Of a DNA stretch of 37,877 nucleotides, positions 25,775 through 35,861 are shown piece after piece. A program made the translations under genes and the position numbers. This stretch comes from an uncultured Deferribacteraceae bacterium (GTDB lineage: Bacteria; Chrysiogenota; Deferribacteres; Deferribacterales; Mucispirillaceae): contig CAMRDM010000014.1 in the NCBI GenBank assembly GCA_947041225.1, positions 1-37,877 on the forward strand. The letters are read 5' to 3'. The notes beneath the pieces are model-generated. The model searched no databases and was not told the DNA's origin. It worked only from the letters and a program-made list of their open reading frames with translations. How positions within the stretch are numbered: position 1 is the first letter of the stretch; the number at the start of each line of letters is the position of its first letter.

Positions 25775-28078
25775 CTACTTTTTCTTCTTAGCAGGAGTTT
25801 TAGCAGAAGATTTAGCAGGAGTTTTACCAGCTGGTTTAGCTGTCGATTTAATCGAAGCTATCGCAACAGCAGCCGATACGATCATAGCTTCCATATCTGC
25901 ATCAATTTCTATAATCTGAACTGGTTTCTCAAAACCTTGAATAACCATTCCAACTTTAACAAACTTGCCGAACGTCATTAATGATGAGTAAGCAGCATCT
26001 GCTGATGCAGCCGTTGGATAAACAAGTACATTCGCATCACCTTGAATTTTGCTAAATGGATATTTTGCTGCAGCTCTTGCATTAAGTGCTACATCAATAG
26101 TCATCTCGCCATCAATAACAAGTTTCGGTTTAAGCTCTTTAACATCTTCTAACGCTAATAGAACATCTTCTTGTCCTTCAGAGAAAGTATCTCCAAAATT
26201 AGAGTTGTTTATCATAGCAACTTTCGCAGACATACCAAATAACTCAGCAGTATCTACAGCACCAAAAACAGTGTCTGCTAAATCTTCTGAGTAACTTATT
26301 GATAATCTATCTGTTATTACTAGATCCATCTCTCTATTTGCAACGATTGTAGATGTTGTAATCTCATCAGCAGGGATAATACTATCGACGATATAAGCCG
26401 CCTCTTCGATCGTAAGCTTAGTAACACCAAGCATAGCATCTGCAACACCTTTAGATAGTAACATCGCCGCTAATCGGTTATGACACCCTCTAATATCTCT
26501 TTCAGCTTTTGCCAATGTCATACCGTTACGTTCATTTGCTTTAAGATACTCTTCAACGTATTTATCAACTACTTTAGAGTTGTATGGATCGACAATTTCA
26601 ATACCTTTAAGATTGATTGATTTCTGCTCTGCAATACCTTTAACACATGGTTCGTGTCCTATAACTATCGGAGTTGCGATACCGAACTCTACCATATATC
26701 TAGCAGTAGCTAAAACTCTTGCATTATCGCCTTGAGCGAAAACTATTTTAGCTTTTTTAGATTTAGCTTTTTTAACGATAAAATTAACTAATCTTTTTTC
26801 AGGATATAATCTTGACTCTAATTTAGTTTTATACTCATCCCAATCTTTTATAGGGTGTTTAGCTACTTTAGTGTCCATAGCAGCCTTAGCAACAGCCATC
26901 GCAACAAATGGAAGCACACGAGCATCAACTGGTTTAGGTATAATATACTCTCTACCGAAACTTAACGACTCAACACCGTAAGCACGACATACATACTCAG
27001 GAACATCTAATTTAGTTAATTCAGCTAACGCTTTTGCAGCAGCTAACTTCATCTCATCATTAATTTCAACCGATCCTGTATCTAATGCTCCACGGAATAA
27101 GAATGGGAAACAAAGAACATTATTAACTTGGTTAGCATAATCTGATCTACCAGTTGCGATAATCGCATCTTTTCTTACTTTTTTAATGTTCTCAGGTAAG
27201 ATTTCTGGATCTGGATTAGCCATAGCCATAATAATCGGATCTGGAGCTAATGATTTAACCATATCTGCAGTAAACGCATCTTTTACAGATAAACCAAGAA
27301 GAATATCTGCTCCTTTACAAGCATCTGCTAACGAACGAGCGTTTGTTGCTGTTTTAAATGGATCTTTATATTTATTCATACCATCAGTTCTACCTTCATA
27401 GATAACACCTTTAGTATCACACATAATAAGATTACTTTTCTTAACGCCTAATAATTTAAGTAGATTTGCAATAGCAAGCCCTGATGCACCTGCACCATTA
27501 ATTACAACTTTAACATCACCGATCTTCTTACCAACGATCTCTAATGCACTTAGAACTGCACCTGATGCAACAATAGCTGTTCCATGTTGATCATCATGAA
27601 AAACTGGGATTTTCATCGTTTTCTTTAAAGTCTGCTCGATATCAAAGCACTCAGGAGCTTTAATATCTTCAAGATTTATACCACCAAATGTAGGCTCAAG
27701 CATTTCAACAGTCTTAATTATTTCATCAACACTTTTACTGTTAAGCTCGATATCAAATACATCAATATCAGCAAACCTTTTAAATAAAATACCTTTACCT
27801 TCCATAACAGGCTTACTAGCTAAAGCCCCTATATCACCTAATCCTAAAACAGCTGTACCGTTACTTATAACAGCTACAAGATTGTTCTTAGATGTATAAA
27901 GTCCTGCTGCTGCTGGATTTTTCTCTATCTCTAAACAAGGATATGCAACACCCGGAGAATATGCTAATGTTAGATCTTGTTGAGTTTCTGCTGGTTTTGT
28001 AGAAACAACTTCTATTTTACCCGGTCTTCCAATACTATGATAATCACATGCACGCTTCGCTAAGTCACTTTTTGACAT
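25775..28078 (-). CDS. maeB: NADP-type malic enzyme fused to phosphotransacetylase-like domain, with Lys/Ala tail
   Basis: 767 aa. Oxidative decarboxylation of malate to pyruvate. Malic domain about 1-425: [49 protein letters not shown] (metal and substrate site) and the nucleotide loop [13 protein letters not shown]. About 430-745 is a phosphate acetyl/butyryltransferase-like domain, known in MaeB enzymes as regulatory and responsive to acetyl-CoA. The last 20 or so residues ([20 protein letters not shown]) are a histone-H1-like basic tail, not part of the usual MaeB. Start ATG with aggaggag. Single gene with its own promoter and strong terminator. Confidence 0.95.
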   Translation of the reverse strand: MSKSDLAKRACDYHSIGRPGKIEVVSTKPAETQQDLTLAYSPGVAYPCLEIEKNPAAAGLYTSKNNLVAVISNGTAVLGLGDIGALASKPVMEGKGILFKRFADIDVFDIELNSKSVDEIIKTVEMLEPTFGGINLEDIKAPECFDIEQTLKKTMKIPVFHDDQHGTAIVASGAVLSALEIVGKKIGDVKVVINGAGASGLAIANLLKLLGVKKSNLIMCDTKGVIYEGRTDGMNKYKDPFKTATNARSLADACKGADILLGLSVKDAFTADMVKSLAPDPIIMAMANPDPEILPENIKKVRKDAIIATGRSDYANQVNNVLCFPFLFRGALDTGSVEINDEMKLAAAKALAELTKLDVPEYVCRAYGVESLSFGREYIIPKPVDARVLPFVAMAVAKAAMDTKVAKHPIKDWDEYKTKLESRLYPEKRLVNFIVKKAKSKKAKIVFAQGDNARVLATARYMVEFGIATPIVIGHEPCVKGIAEQKSINLKGIEIVDPYNSKVVDKYVEEYLKANERNGMTLAKAERDIRGCHNRLAAMLLSKGVADAMLGVTKLTIEEAAYIVDSIIPADEITTSTIVANREMDLVITDRLSISYSEDLADTVFGAVDTAELFGMSAKVAMINNSNFGDTFSEGQEDVLLALEDVKELKPKLVIDGEMTIDVALNARAAAKYPFSKIQGDANVLVYPTAASADAAYSSLMTFGKFVKVGMVIQGFEKPVQIIEIDADMEAMIVSAAVAIASIKSTAKPAGKTPAKSSAKTPAKKKK

Positions 28079-28123
28079 AAACTCCTCCTATTTAAATACA
28101 ATACTTATAAAAAATTCTACCTC

Positions 28124-28152
28124 ATAGTATATCTTAAAATTATTTTATGCAA
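28124..28152 (-). promoter_or_regulatory. maeB promoter
   Basis: Minus strand TTGCAT (28152-28147), 17-bp spacer, TACTAT (28129-28124), about 45 nt before the start. Divergent from the xer promoter; the two -35 boxes are 7 bp apart. Confidence 0.55.
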
Positions 28153-28159
28153 GATTTTT

Positions 28160-28189
28160 TAGACAACTAATCAATAGTATTTTTATAAT
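28160..28189 (+). promoter_or_regulatory. Promoter of the xer recombinase gene
   Basis: TAGACA (28160-28165), 18-bp spacer, TATAAT (28184-28189). Transcription would begin near 28196, which favours the ATG at 28241 over the GTG at 28202 as start of the gene. Confidence 0.55.
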
Positions 28190-28240
28190 TATAATAGAAA
28201 AGTGTTCTATTTTGAAAAAGAGTATGCTAAAATCTCCCCT

Positions 28241-29194
28241 ATGACATTAACATTAACGCTCTACAGACAATATTTACAGATGGAGTTAGGATTAGCAAAT
28301 AACACTGTTAACGCTTATAAAAATGATATATTGTCACTACTACTATTCTATAACAGTACAACCCCTAACTGTATAATAGATGATGAAAATATTGTATCAT
28401 ATATTAAAGAAGATAAAAATATAGATCTTTCTCCACTCATCAAAATCGATAGTAACAATATCGTCTCATTAATGGCGAAAATGCGAAAAGATGGATTATC
28501 TATCGAAACAATTCTTAGAAGATTATCAGGTATATCTCAATTTTTCAACTATCTGCTATTAGAGAAACTAATTAAGGTAAATCCGATAGAATTTATCGTT
28601 AAACCTAAAAAATGGGGGAAATTACCGATCTTTCTAACCTTTGAAGAAGTTGAGCAACTATTAAACTATAGAGATAAAAATGTTGATATAGGACTTAGAA
28701 ATTCACTTATGATAGAACTGCTCTACTCATCAGGAATGAGAGTATCTGAACTTATATCTATCAAAACAACCGATATAGATTTTAAACGTGGAATAGTTAC
28801 CGTGATGGGTAAAGGTTCTAAGATGCGTATTGTGCCTATATACGATAAACTGCTTATTGATATCAAAAACTATCTATCTATACGGTTAGAGAGGTTTGTT
28901 AAACAACCTGATAATGGGTATCTGTTTCTAAATAGATATGGAGATAGTTTGACGCGTCAATATGTATGGCAATGGTTAAAATCTGTATGTATGAGTGTTG
29001 GTATAAAGAAAAATATCTCTCCTCATACATTAAGACACTGCTTCGCAACTCATCTTCTTTCAGGTGGAGCTGATCTTAGAACTATACAGATATTTTTAGG
29101 ACACGAAAATATATCTACAACCGAAATATACACTCATCTTGCTGATGATGATAAAAGAAATATACTTGCAAATTTTCATCCTAGATATAAATAA
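28241..29194 (+). CDS. Tyrosine recombinase of the XerC/XerD family
   Basis: 317 aa, typical Xer length. It resolves chromosome dimers at dif with a partner recombinase. The N-terminal SAM-like domain starts LYRQYLQMELGLANNTVNAY. All catalytic residues are visible: Arg in SSGMRVSEL, Lys in VMGKGSKMR, His-x-x-Arg in HTLRHCFATH, His in FLGHENI and the Tyr nucleophile in TTEIYTHL. I take ATG 28241 as start because the Xer N-terminal pattern begins there. An in-frame GTG at 28202 has no ribosome site and would leave a leader of only a few bases. C or D cannot be told apart here. First gene of the plus-strand run. Confidence 0.9.
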   Translation: MTLTLTLYRQYLQMELGLANNTVNAYKNDILSLLLFYNSTTPNCIIDDENIVSYIKEDKNIDLSPLIKIDSNNIVSLMAKMRKDGLSIETILRRLSGISQFFNYLLLEKLIKVNPIEFIVKPKKWGKLPIFLTFEEVEQLLNYRDKNVDIGLRNSLMIELLYSSGMRVSELISIKTTDIDFKRGIVTVMGKGSKMRIVPIYDKLLIDIKNYLSIRLERFVKQPDNGYLFLNRYGDSLTRQYVWQWLKSVCMSVGIKKNISPHTLRHCFATHLLSGGADLRTIQIFLGHENISTTEIYTHLADDDKRNILANFHPRYK

Positions 29195-29234
29195 ATTAAA
29201 ATGGTAACATACAGTAGTTCTTAAATAAAATAAA

Positions 29235-31892
29235 ATGGATAATAGTTTTATGAAGATAGTTATAACACATGCCAATCCTGATTTTGATGCAATTTCATCA
29301 GCGTACGCAGCGTTACTTATACATAACGCTGATCATATAGCTACTATAACTAGTTACGACGCTAATGTAACTGAATATCTTAAAAAAACTGAACTCAAAA
29401 TACCTATCATACAGTATGCTGAAAAAGATATTGATCTTGTTACATCTATTGATGAACTTATCATCACCGATTGTAAACAACTTAAACGTATAGGTAAATT
29501 CGCTAAATTTTTAGATATAGCTAAACGTGTAGTGATATACGATCATCACCCTACACATCAAGCTGATATAAACGGTGATTTTGAAATCGTTAAAACTATC
29601 GGTTCAACTACAACTATATTAACTAAAATCATAGAAGAAAATAATATCTCACTAAGTAGCGAACAAGCAACTCTATTCGCTATAGGTATATACGAAGACA
29701 CGGGACTACTTACATTTAGTAACACTACTCCTGATGATGCTCTAGCTGTTGCATATCTACTATCGCAAGACGCAAACCTTGAAGTCGTTAGCGACTCTGT
29801 AAAACGTGATCTTAGTAAGTTACAGGTATTTATTTTAAACGATCTATTGAGTACTCTATCTTTTATCACAACATCTGGTATAAATATCGCTGTAGCGCAC
29901 GCAACGGTTGATGAATATTACGATGATGTTTCATCTATTGCACAGAAATTAATGCAGATAGAATCACTCGACTCTCTATTCATACTCATATCAACTGGAG
30001 GAAGAGTTGTAATTGTTGGTAGAAGCAATACAAAACTTGTCGATGTATCATCTATTGTTAAATCATTCGGTGGTGGTGGACACGCATCTGCTGGATCTGC
30101 AACAATTAAAGATCTTCTTCTACAAGAGGCGTTAGATATATTGAAACTTGCTATTCAAGAAAATGTTCACTCTGTTAAACTTGCTAATGAAGTTATGACT
30201 TCTCCTGTTAAATTCGTCTCTACTGATACAACTTTACACGACGCTCTTGATATAACTATGAAGTACAATCTAACTAATATGCCTGTTGTTGATATAAACA
30301 ATAAAACTGTCGGTATCGTATCAAGGAAAGATCTCCTATACGGCGTTAAACACGGCTTACAGTTAGAGCCTATAAATGTGATGATGAATAGTGAGTTCGA
30401 TACAGTTACTCCTGATACTCTATACTCTGATGCTCAACGATTAATCGTCTCTAAAGGATATAAGCTTCTACCTGTCGAAGAGAATGGAGAGCTAGTTGGA
30501 GTTATAACAAGAACAGATATTTTAAGAATTCTAAGTGATAACTTATCAATTAATAACGGTTCTGAGATCACAAATATTGAGTATGAAAATTATCCAAAAA
30601 TAAAAAATATAAAATCATTATTAAAAAGTTCAACCCCTCCTATAATACAAGATATGATAAAAGTGATTAAAGAGTTAGCAGATCAAAACTCTACAAAAAT
30701 ATATTTAGTCGGTGGATTTGTTCGTGATATATTTATTAAAAAAGAAAACTTCGATTTAGATTTCGTAATAGAAGGCGATGATGCAACTATATTTGCAACA
30801 GAACTTGCAAAAAAATTAGATGCAAGAACTTCTATTCATAACGATTATAAAACAGCATCGGTTATACTGAACGACGGAACTAAATTAGATTTCGCAACTG
30901 CAAGAATTGAACATTATATAAAACCTGGTGCGTTACCTACAGTTGAAGAAGCATCTATTCGTAACGATCTTTTCAGAAGAGATTTTACTATCAATGCAAT
31001 GGCTATAAGGTTAGACGGAGATCATTACGGAGAGCTAATAGATTATTTTAGAGGACAAGAAGATATCATCGGTAAAAAAATAAGAGTGTTGCACTCTCTA
31101 AGTTTTATAGATGATCCAACAAGAGCTTTTAGAGCGATTAGATTCGCTGTAAGGTTTGATTTCGATATAGGTTCACATACTAAAAAATTAATGAAACATG
31201 CTGTAAGTATCAAAGTGTTTGATAGAGTTGTCGGACTTAGATTATACACAGAACTTAAATTAATCTTAAAAGAAAACTCTTTTATGCGTGCACTTGATAT
31301 GCTTAAAACATACAACCTACTATCTTTTTTTAGTAAAAAAATTGCACTCGATCAAATCAAATTAGATAGATTTACACGATTAACAAAGTTTGTATCATGG
31401 CATAGTATCGAACATGTTGATTATTTAGAAATCTGGAAGATGAGGTTCTACATACTTTTATCAAACTTGAACGCTAAAGAGTTTGAAGAGCTGTTAGTTA
31501 AACTCTCATTATCTGATAAAACTATTGAACATATGAAAAAAGATTTTAACAATATTAACCATGCAGTAAAATTGTTTAATAAAACAGATAACATAAAACC
31601 ATCTAAAATAGTCGAAGTATGTAGTCAAATATCTATTGAGGCAACGATACTTATATCTGTAATGTCTACTAATGGTAACGTCGATATCGCTAAAGAGTAT
31701 CTAGGAACTTATAGAAATATAACTACAGAAATTAACGGTAACGATCTGATTAAACTTGATATTCCTAAAGGAAAAATATACGCAGAGATATTAGAGGAAG
31801 TTAAAAATGCTAAACTTGACTCAATCGTAAACGGATATCAAGAAGAAATAGATTTTGCAAAAAAAACATATTCAGATATAATTAAAAAATAA
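29235..31892 (+). CDS. DHH-CBS-CBS-tRNA nucleotidyltransferase/poly(A) polymerase fusion
   Basis: 885 aa, three modules. DHH/DHHA1 phosphoesterase about 5-310: HANPDFDAISSAYAA, DHH motif in YDHHPTH (about 101), GIYEDTGLLTF and FGGGGHASAGSA. Two CBS domains about 319-440. A class II nucleotidyltransferase from about 490: LVGGFVRD, DLDFVIEGDD (catalytic Asp pair, about 506) and RRDFTINAMA (about 580), followed by its helical tail. This order is known from deep-branching and delta-type bacteria and acts in tRNA CCA-end synthesis, at least for the terminal A; the role of the DHH part is not settled. Two possible starts (29235 and 29250), neither with a strong ribosome site. Confidence 0.9.
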   Translation: MDNSFMKIVITHANPDFDAISSAYAALLIHNADHIATITSYDANVTEYLKKTELKIPIIQYAEKDIDLVTSIDELIITDCKQLKRIGKFAKFLDIAKRVVIYDHHPTHQADINGDFEIVKTIGSTTTILTKIIEENNISLSSEQATLFAIGIYEDTGLLTFSNTTPDDALAVAYLLSQDANLEVVSDSVKRDLSKLQVFILNDLLSTLSFITTSGINIAVAHATVDEYYDDVSSIAQKLMQIESLDSLFILISTGGRVVIVGRSNTKLVDVSSIVKSFGGGGHASAGSATIKDLLLQEALDILKLAIQENVHSVKLANEVMTSPVKFVSTDTTLHDALDITMKYNLTNMPVVDINNKTVGIVSRKDLLYGVKHGLQLEPINVMMNSEFDTVTPDTLYSDAQRLIVSKGYKLLPVEENGELVGVITRTDILRILSDNLSINNGSEITNIEYENYPKIKNIKSLLKSSTPPIIQDMIKVIKELADQNSTKIYLVGGFVRDIFIKKENFDLDFVIEGDDATIFATELAKKLDARTSIHNDYKTASVILNDGTKLDFATARIEHYIKPGALPTVEEASIRNDLFRRDFTINAMAIRLDGDHYGELIDYFRGQEDIIGKKIRVLHSLSFIDDPTRAFRAIRFAVRFDFDIGSHTKKLMKHAVSIKVFDRVVGLRLYTELKLILKENSFMRALDMLKTYNLLSFFSKKIALDQIKLDRFTRLTKFVSWHSIEHVDYLEIWKMRFYILLSNLNAKEFEELLVKLSLSDKTIEHMKKDFNNINHAVKLFNKTDNIKPSKIVEVCSQISIEATILISVMSTNGNVDIAKEYLGTYRNITTEINGNDLIKLDIPKGKIYAEILEEVKNAKLDSIVNGYQEEIDFAKKTYSDIIKK

Positions 31893-31912
31893 GAGTTAGT
31901 GTCGATACAGTT

Positions 31913-31979
31913 ATAAACTGAACACACATTTCTAACTAGTACATATAAGTGAGTACAACTATAAACTGAACACACGTTT
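31913..31979. repeat. Pair of 19-bp direct repeats upstream of phoH
   Basis: ataaactgaacacacRttt at 31913-31931 and 31961-31979, 48-bp period, one difference (a or g at R). They lie between the nucleotidyltransferase stop and phoH, about 35-100 nt before its start, so a regulatory role is possible. Confidence 0.7.
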
Positions 31980-32012
31980 ATAATTTAATACCATACTCTA
32001 AGGAGGCGATAT

Positions 32013-32978
32013 TTGAGCTTTGTGAAAGAAATTCTAATTCCGCAAAATATTATTCCAACACTTTTAGGAAGAAATGATAACAACCTAAAAATGATTAAAG
32101 CTGCATTTAATATTAGTATATCTGTGATCGGTGAAAAAGTTACGATCGAAGCTGAAAGTAGCGATGAAGCAAACTCTGTATCTTTTTTAATCGACAATCT
32201 AGTATCGCTTGCTAAAGGGCGTGAACTAACTAGTGAGGATATCGTACTTGCTATTAAAATGGTGAACTCTAATGAAAGCACACATATACACTCTGTACTA
32301 TCTGAGAAAATAAAAGTATCTGGATTTGTAAAAACAGTTATCGCAAAATCTCCATCACAGAAGCAGTATGTTGAGGCTATGCGTGGATCGGATATGGTGT
32401 TCGGTGTCGGTCCTGCTGGAACTGGTAAAACATATCTTGCTATGGCGATGGCTATCAATCATTTTATCGAGAAAAAAGTTAATAGAATAATTTTAGCTCG
32501 TCCTGCTGTTGAGGCTGGAGAAAAATTAGGATTTCTACCCGGCGACTTAGCGGATAAAATCAATCCATATCTTAGACCGTTATACGACGCTCTATACTCT
32601 ATGATGGATATCGAGTACGCAACAAAATTGATAGATAAAAATGTTATCGAAGTAGCTCCCCTCGCCTTCATGAGAGGAAGAACATTAAACGACTCTTTTG
32701 TGATACTTGATGAAGCACAAAACACTACTGAAGAACAGATGAAAATGTTTCTAACTAGATTAGGGTTTAATTCTAAGGCTGTTATAACGGGAGATATCAC
32801 ACAGATAGATCTACCAACTGGTAAGCAATCAGGACTTGTAACTGCGATTGATATTTTAACACCGATATCAGGGATAAAATTTATAAAATTTACTGATAGA
32901 GATATAGTGAGACATCCACTCGTTTCAAAAATTGTTAAAGCATATGAAAGTGCTATGACTAAAACAAAAACAAGATAA
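32013..32978 (+). CDS. phoH: PhoH-family ATPase
   Basis: 321 aa. KH-like N-terminal region (about 1-60, LLGRNDNNLKMIKAAF), then a helicase-like ATPase domain with Walker A GPAGTGKTYLAMAM (about 130-145) and Walker B DSFVILDEAQNTT, and late motif TGDITQIDLP. The family is linked to RNA metabolism and stress and sits beside ybeY in many bacteria, as here. The start is TTG at 32013, firmly supported by aaggagg 6 nt upstream. Confidence 0.93.
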   Translation: MSFVKEILIPQNIIPTLLGRNDNNLKMIKAAFNISISVIGEKVTIEAESSDEANSVSFLIDNLVSLAKGRELTSEDIVLAIKMVNSNESTHIHSVLSEKIKVSGFVKTVIAKSPSQKQYVEAMRGSDMVFGVGPAGTGKTYLAMAMAINHFIEKKVNRIILARPAVEAGEKLGFLPGDLADKINPYLRPLYDALYSMMDIEYATKLIDKNVIEVAPLAFMRGRTLNDSFVILDEAQNTTEEQMKMFLTRLGFNSKAVITGDITQIDLPTGKQSGLVTAIDILTPISGIKFIKFTDRDIVRHPLVSKIVKAYESAMTKTKTR

Positions 32979-32998
32979 ATAATTAATAAGAGTTGATA

Positions 32999-33424
32999 AT
33001 GAAGTTGTATATAACCGATGAGGCTGAACTAGGTTTAGATCATGATTTTTTCAAAACTGTTTTAGATGTAATATTTAAAGAGTTGAATGATAATAGATTA
33101 GAAAAACGTGAAATCTCATTACTTCTAGCAGATGATGAAACTATTCAAGAGTTAAATAAATCGTACAGAAATATCGATAAACCAACAGACGTTCTATCGT
33201 TTGAAATAGAGAGCGATACTATGCTAGGCGATATTATCATATCTGTTGAGACTGCAAAAAAAATGGCAGTAGAGTATAATATATCGCTGAACCGTGAGAT
33301 CGCATTTCTATTTATTCATGGTATTCTACATCTGCTCGGATACGATCATGAAATATCAGATGAAGATGAAAAAGAGATGTTCGCACTTCAAACAAAAATA
33401 TTAGATCAAACAAATATTGTGTAA
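32999..33424 (+). CDS. ybeY: Endoribonuclease / rRNA maturation factor YbeY
   Basis: 141-aa zinc enzyme acting in 16S rRNA 3'-end maturation and ribosome quality control. The signature HGILHLLGYDH (His107 to His117) supplies the three zinc ligands; NKSYRNIDKPTDVLSFE is the other conserved block. I use the ATG at 32999 (MKLYITDE); a TTG at 32993 in the same frame touches the aagag ribosome site. It follows phoH by 20 nt. Confidence 0.95.
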   Translation: MKLYITDEAELGLDHDFFKTVLDVIFKELNDNRLEKREISLLLADDETIQELNKSYRNIDKPTDVLSFEIESDTMLGDIIISVETAKKMAVEYNISLNREIAFLFIHGILHLLGYDHEISDEDEKEMFALQTKILDQTNIV

Positions 33425-33506
33425 TCTGAAAACTTAATATATATATCCTTTAGATACTACTTGGAACAAATAGACACTTATATTACGGAGAAATAAAAAT
33501 ATATTT

Positions 33507-33992
33507 ATGAACATAGAAAATCTATCAAACAAATATCCTATAAGTTTTGATCTATTAAATATTAACGATAGCGACACATGGGAGAAAAATAAAATCGACT
33601 TAGGAAGATGTAGTGTATTTCCTAACACTTTCACAACATATCAAGAATTAGTTGAGAACGTTGATAATATAAACCTTGATACAAGAGCTTTGTATAGAGA
33701 GTATTTTCACCACTTTTTACTTGATATTATGCAAACAACTACAATATATAAAAGTATAGAAAAATCAAAACAGATAAGTATCATAGATATCGTAAGCACC
33801 GATGATATTATACTTCTTACTGAAAAATGTGGAATGAATATATTTATCCCCGATTGGCAAATAGTACTCATCGGACATGATGATTATGGATTTATACTGC
33901 TTTCAAATAGTTGTAATCAGAATTTAGATATCATTATCAACTTACTATCTAAGCATTCACTATTCTTGCTAAGAACTAGAGATCAATCGTAA
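33507..33992 (+). CDS. Hypothetical protein, 161 aa
   Basis: Not recognised. Soluble, no signal peptide, acidic N-terminal half, and a C-terminal beta-rich part with FIPDWQIVLIGHDDYGFILLSN. That shape faintly recalls small immunity-type proteins (SMI1-like or Imm families), but no signature is firm. The only ribosome-like site (ggag) is about 16 nt upstream. It starts 82 nt after ybeY and is followed by the DUF4272 gene with its own promoter. Confidence 0.55.
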   Translation: MNIENLSNKYPISFDLLNINDSDTWEKNKIDLGRCSVFPNTFTTYQELVENVDNINLDTRALYREYFHHFLLDIMQTTTIYKSIEKSKQISIIDIVSTDDIILLTEKCGMNIFIPDWQIVLIGHDDYGFILLSNSCNQNLDIIINLLSKHSLFLLRTRDQS

Positions 33993-34057
33993 TATTTTTC
34001 ATCTAAACAGATATCTATCTTATAAAATTATCACTGCATTAAAACAACTTATATATA

Positions 34058-34085
34058 TTGACAAACAAATACTTATCTATAATAT
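34058..34085 (+). promoter_or_regulatory. Promoter of the DUF4272 gene
   Basis: Consensus TTGACA (34058-34063), 16-bp spacer, TAATAT (34080-34085), shortly before the ATG at 34118, which has taggag 11 nt upstream. Confidence 0.5.
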
Positions 34086-34117
34086 TATAGTAGTATAAAA
34101 TAGGAGAACACACACTT

Positions 34118-35140
34118 ATGAGCACAATTATTATTACTGCAAGTCCACGTCAACTTGATAATCCAACATCTCAATTAGTTGAAGCAATTCCAAGTTATGT
34201 AAGTGGGATATCAAATGAAAAAATCATAAAATATAATCATGAATTTCTTGAAGATGAAACAAACAATATGGTTATATATTTTAAGACGGAACTGCCTATC
34301 AACGAAGCCGTTGAGCAGATTACAACTCTTTTTAAAGGCTACAAAATTATCGGTAACAATCTTAATAGATCTGCATATATTTATACCTCTGAAAAAGATG
34401 ATGCAACCTTTGATGAGTGTAAATTAGCGTTCCCTCTTGAGCCTCATAAAGATATTAATACTCCTCTCACAGCTGATGAAAGAAAAGCTTATACGATAGA
34501 ACAATTAAAGGCTAGAAACATACCTTACAATGAACATCTCCCCGCGATTGAAACATCTGAAAATATTGATCTTCGTAAACCTAATGAAGTGTTGAAAAGA
34601 GCGCTTACATCTCTGATTATAATCCAACTAGCTTGCGATATAGCAAATAAAAAAGCAACACCTGAAAATGTAGAGCTAGTAAAAAATATATTAAAAACTT
34701 ATGGGCTTGAAAATGAGCTTACAGAGAAAGAACAAAAAATTCTAAACCTTGATGCAACAGATCAAGAGGTAGTAAATATTGTTTGGCGTTATGAATCTAT
34801 ATGGCCTCTTTTTTGGGCGTTAGGATTTATTTCTTGTTTAGAGTTTCCAAATAAAATCTGCGATTCAACTGCACTTACTAAACTCTTGTTCGGTACAGAT
34901 AAATATAGATCAATTGATGATTTTTTAAGTGATATACAACCTGTAAATATAGAGTACTTACTAGATGAAGCAGATTTGATTTTTAGACTTAGCTGGGCTT
35001 GTACTAATGCTCGTGTTAAAGGTGAGACTATCCCTGCTGGAATGGATAACAGTGTCGTTGTTGAAAGACATAGAGGATTTAACTGGCTCATGAATGCATT
35101 TGATGCAGAAAATTGGGATACGGTTTCTGCTCATACTTAG
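34118..35140 (+). CDS. DUF4272 domain-containing protein
   Basis: 340 aa, cytoplasmic. After an N-terminal region of about 125 residues comes the DUF4272 pattern: RNIPYNEHLPAIET, KPNEVLKRALTSLIII, TEKEQKILN, WRYESIWPLFWALGF (about 224-238), and at the end VVVERHRGFNWLMNAFD with WDTVSAHT. The biochemical role of DUF4272 is not established; members are often found singly or near toxin-immunity loci. It has its own promoter, a weak T-rich stretch after the stop (T7 near 35205) and then the 18-bp minisatellite. Confidence 0.8.
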   Translation: MSTIIITASPRQLDNPTSQLVEAIPSYVSGISNEKIIKYNHEFLEDETNNMVIYFKTELPINEAVEQITTLFKGYKIIGNNLNRSAYIYTSEKDDATFDECKLAFPLEPHKDINTPLTADERKAYTIEQLKARNIPYNEHLPAIETSENIDLRKPNEVLKRALTSLIIIQLACDIANKKATPENVELVKNILKTYGLENELTEKEQKILNLDATDQEVVNIVWRYESIWPLFWALGFISCLEFPNKICDSTALTKLLFGTDKYRSIDDFLSDIQPVNIEYLLDEADLIFRLSWACTNARVKGETIPAGMDNSVVVERHRGFNWLMNAFDAENWDTVSAHT

Positions 35141-35238
35141 AGATATTTTATAGTTATAATCTATCCTAACGATATTTGTAAATTTAATTCATGCGTGTTT
35201 ATGTTTTTTTGATTATACACTTTCTTATTTTGTAAGTT

Positions 35239-35756
35239 GTACTTACTTGCGAACCTGTGTTTGCTTGTGAACCTGTACCTACTTACGAACCTGTGTTTGT
35301 TTGTGAACTTGTATAACTTACGAACTTGTGCCTACTTACGAACTTGTGCCTACTTACGAACTTGTACTTACTTGCAAACTTGTACTTACTTACAAACTTG
35401 TGTTTGCTTGTGAACTTGTATAACTTACGAACTTGTGCCTACTTGCGAACTTGTGCTTGCTTGCAAACCTGTGCCTACTTGCGAACTTGTGCCTACTTGC
35501 AAACTTGTGCTTGCTTGCAAACCTGCACTTGCTTGTGAACCTGTATAACTTACGAACTTGTGCCTACTTGCGAACTTGTGCTTGCTTACAAACCTGTGCC
35601 TATCTACAGACCTCTACTTGCCTGCAAACTTGCGCCTACTTGCGAACCTGTACTTGCTTGTGAACTTATATAACTTACAAACTTATGCCTACTTGCGAAC
35701 CTGTGCCTACTTGCGAACCTGTACTTGCCTGCGAACCTGTACTTGCCTGCGAACTT
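35239..35756 (+). repeat. 18/17-bp minisatellite, 29 units, with 125-bp higher-order period
   Basis: Unit form gtgcctacttgcgaactt, with variants gtactt, gtgttt and gtgctt at the left end. Twenty-five units are 18 bp and four are 17 bp (gtataacttacgaactt, starting at 35311, 35418, 35543 and 35668). The short units are spaced 107, 125 and 125 bp apart, so sets of six or seven units repeat together. Several reading frames are open inside (hexapeptide-like), but each 17-bp unit shifts the frame, so I do not call a protein. The whole gap 35141-35861 holds no other gene. Confidence 0.95.
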
Positions 35757-35861
35757 GAACGATTATCTCTCATCAATCAGTTAATCGATTAATTATGAAC
35801 TATAACTTCTAATAGATTTTATAGCTATCAATACATAAATAAAAAACTACTTGGAGCATCT

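Noticed and set aside
35326..35758. Open frames coding for Leu/Asn/Cys hexapeptide repeats
   Set aside because: All three frames of the 18-bp unit are largely open and the 17-bp units shift the frame; no ribosome site and no stable protein frame.
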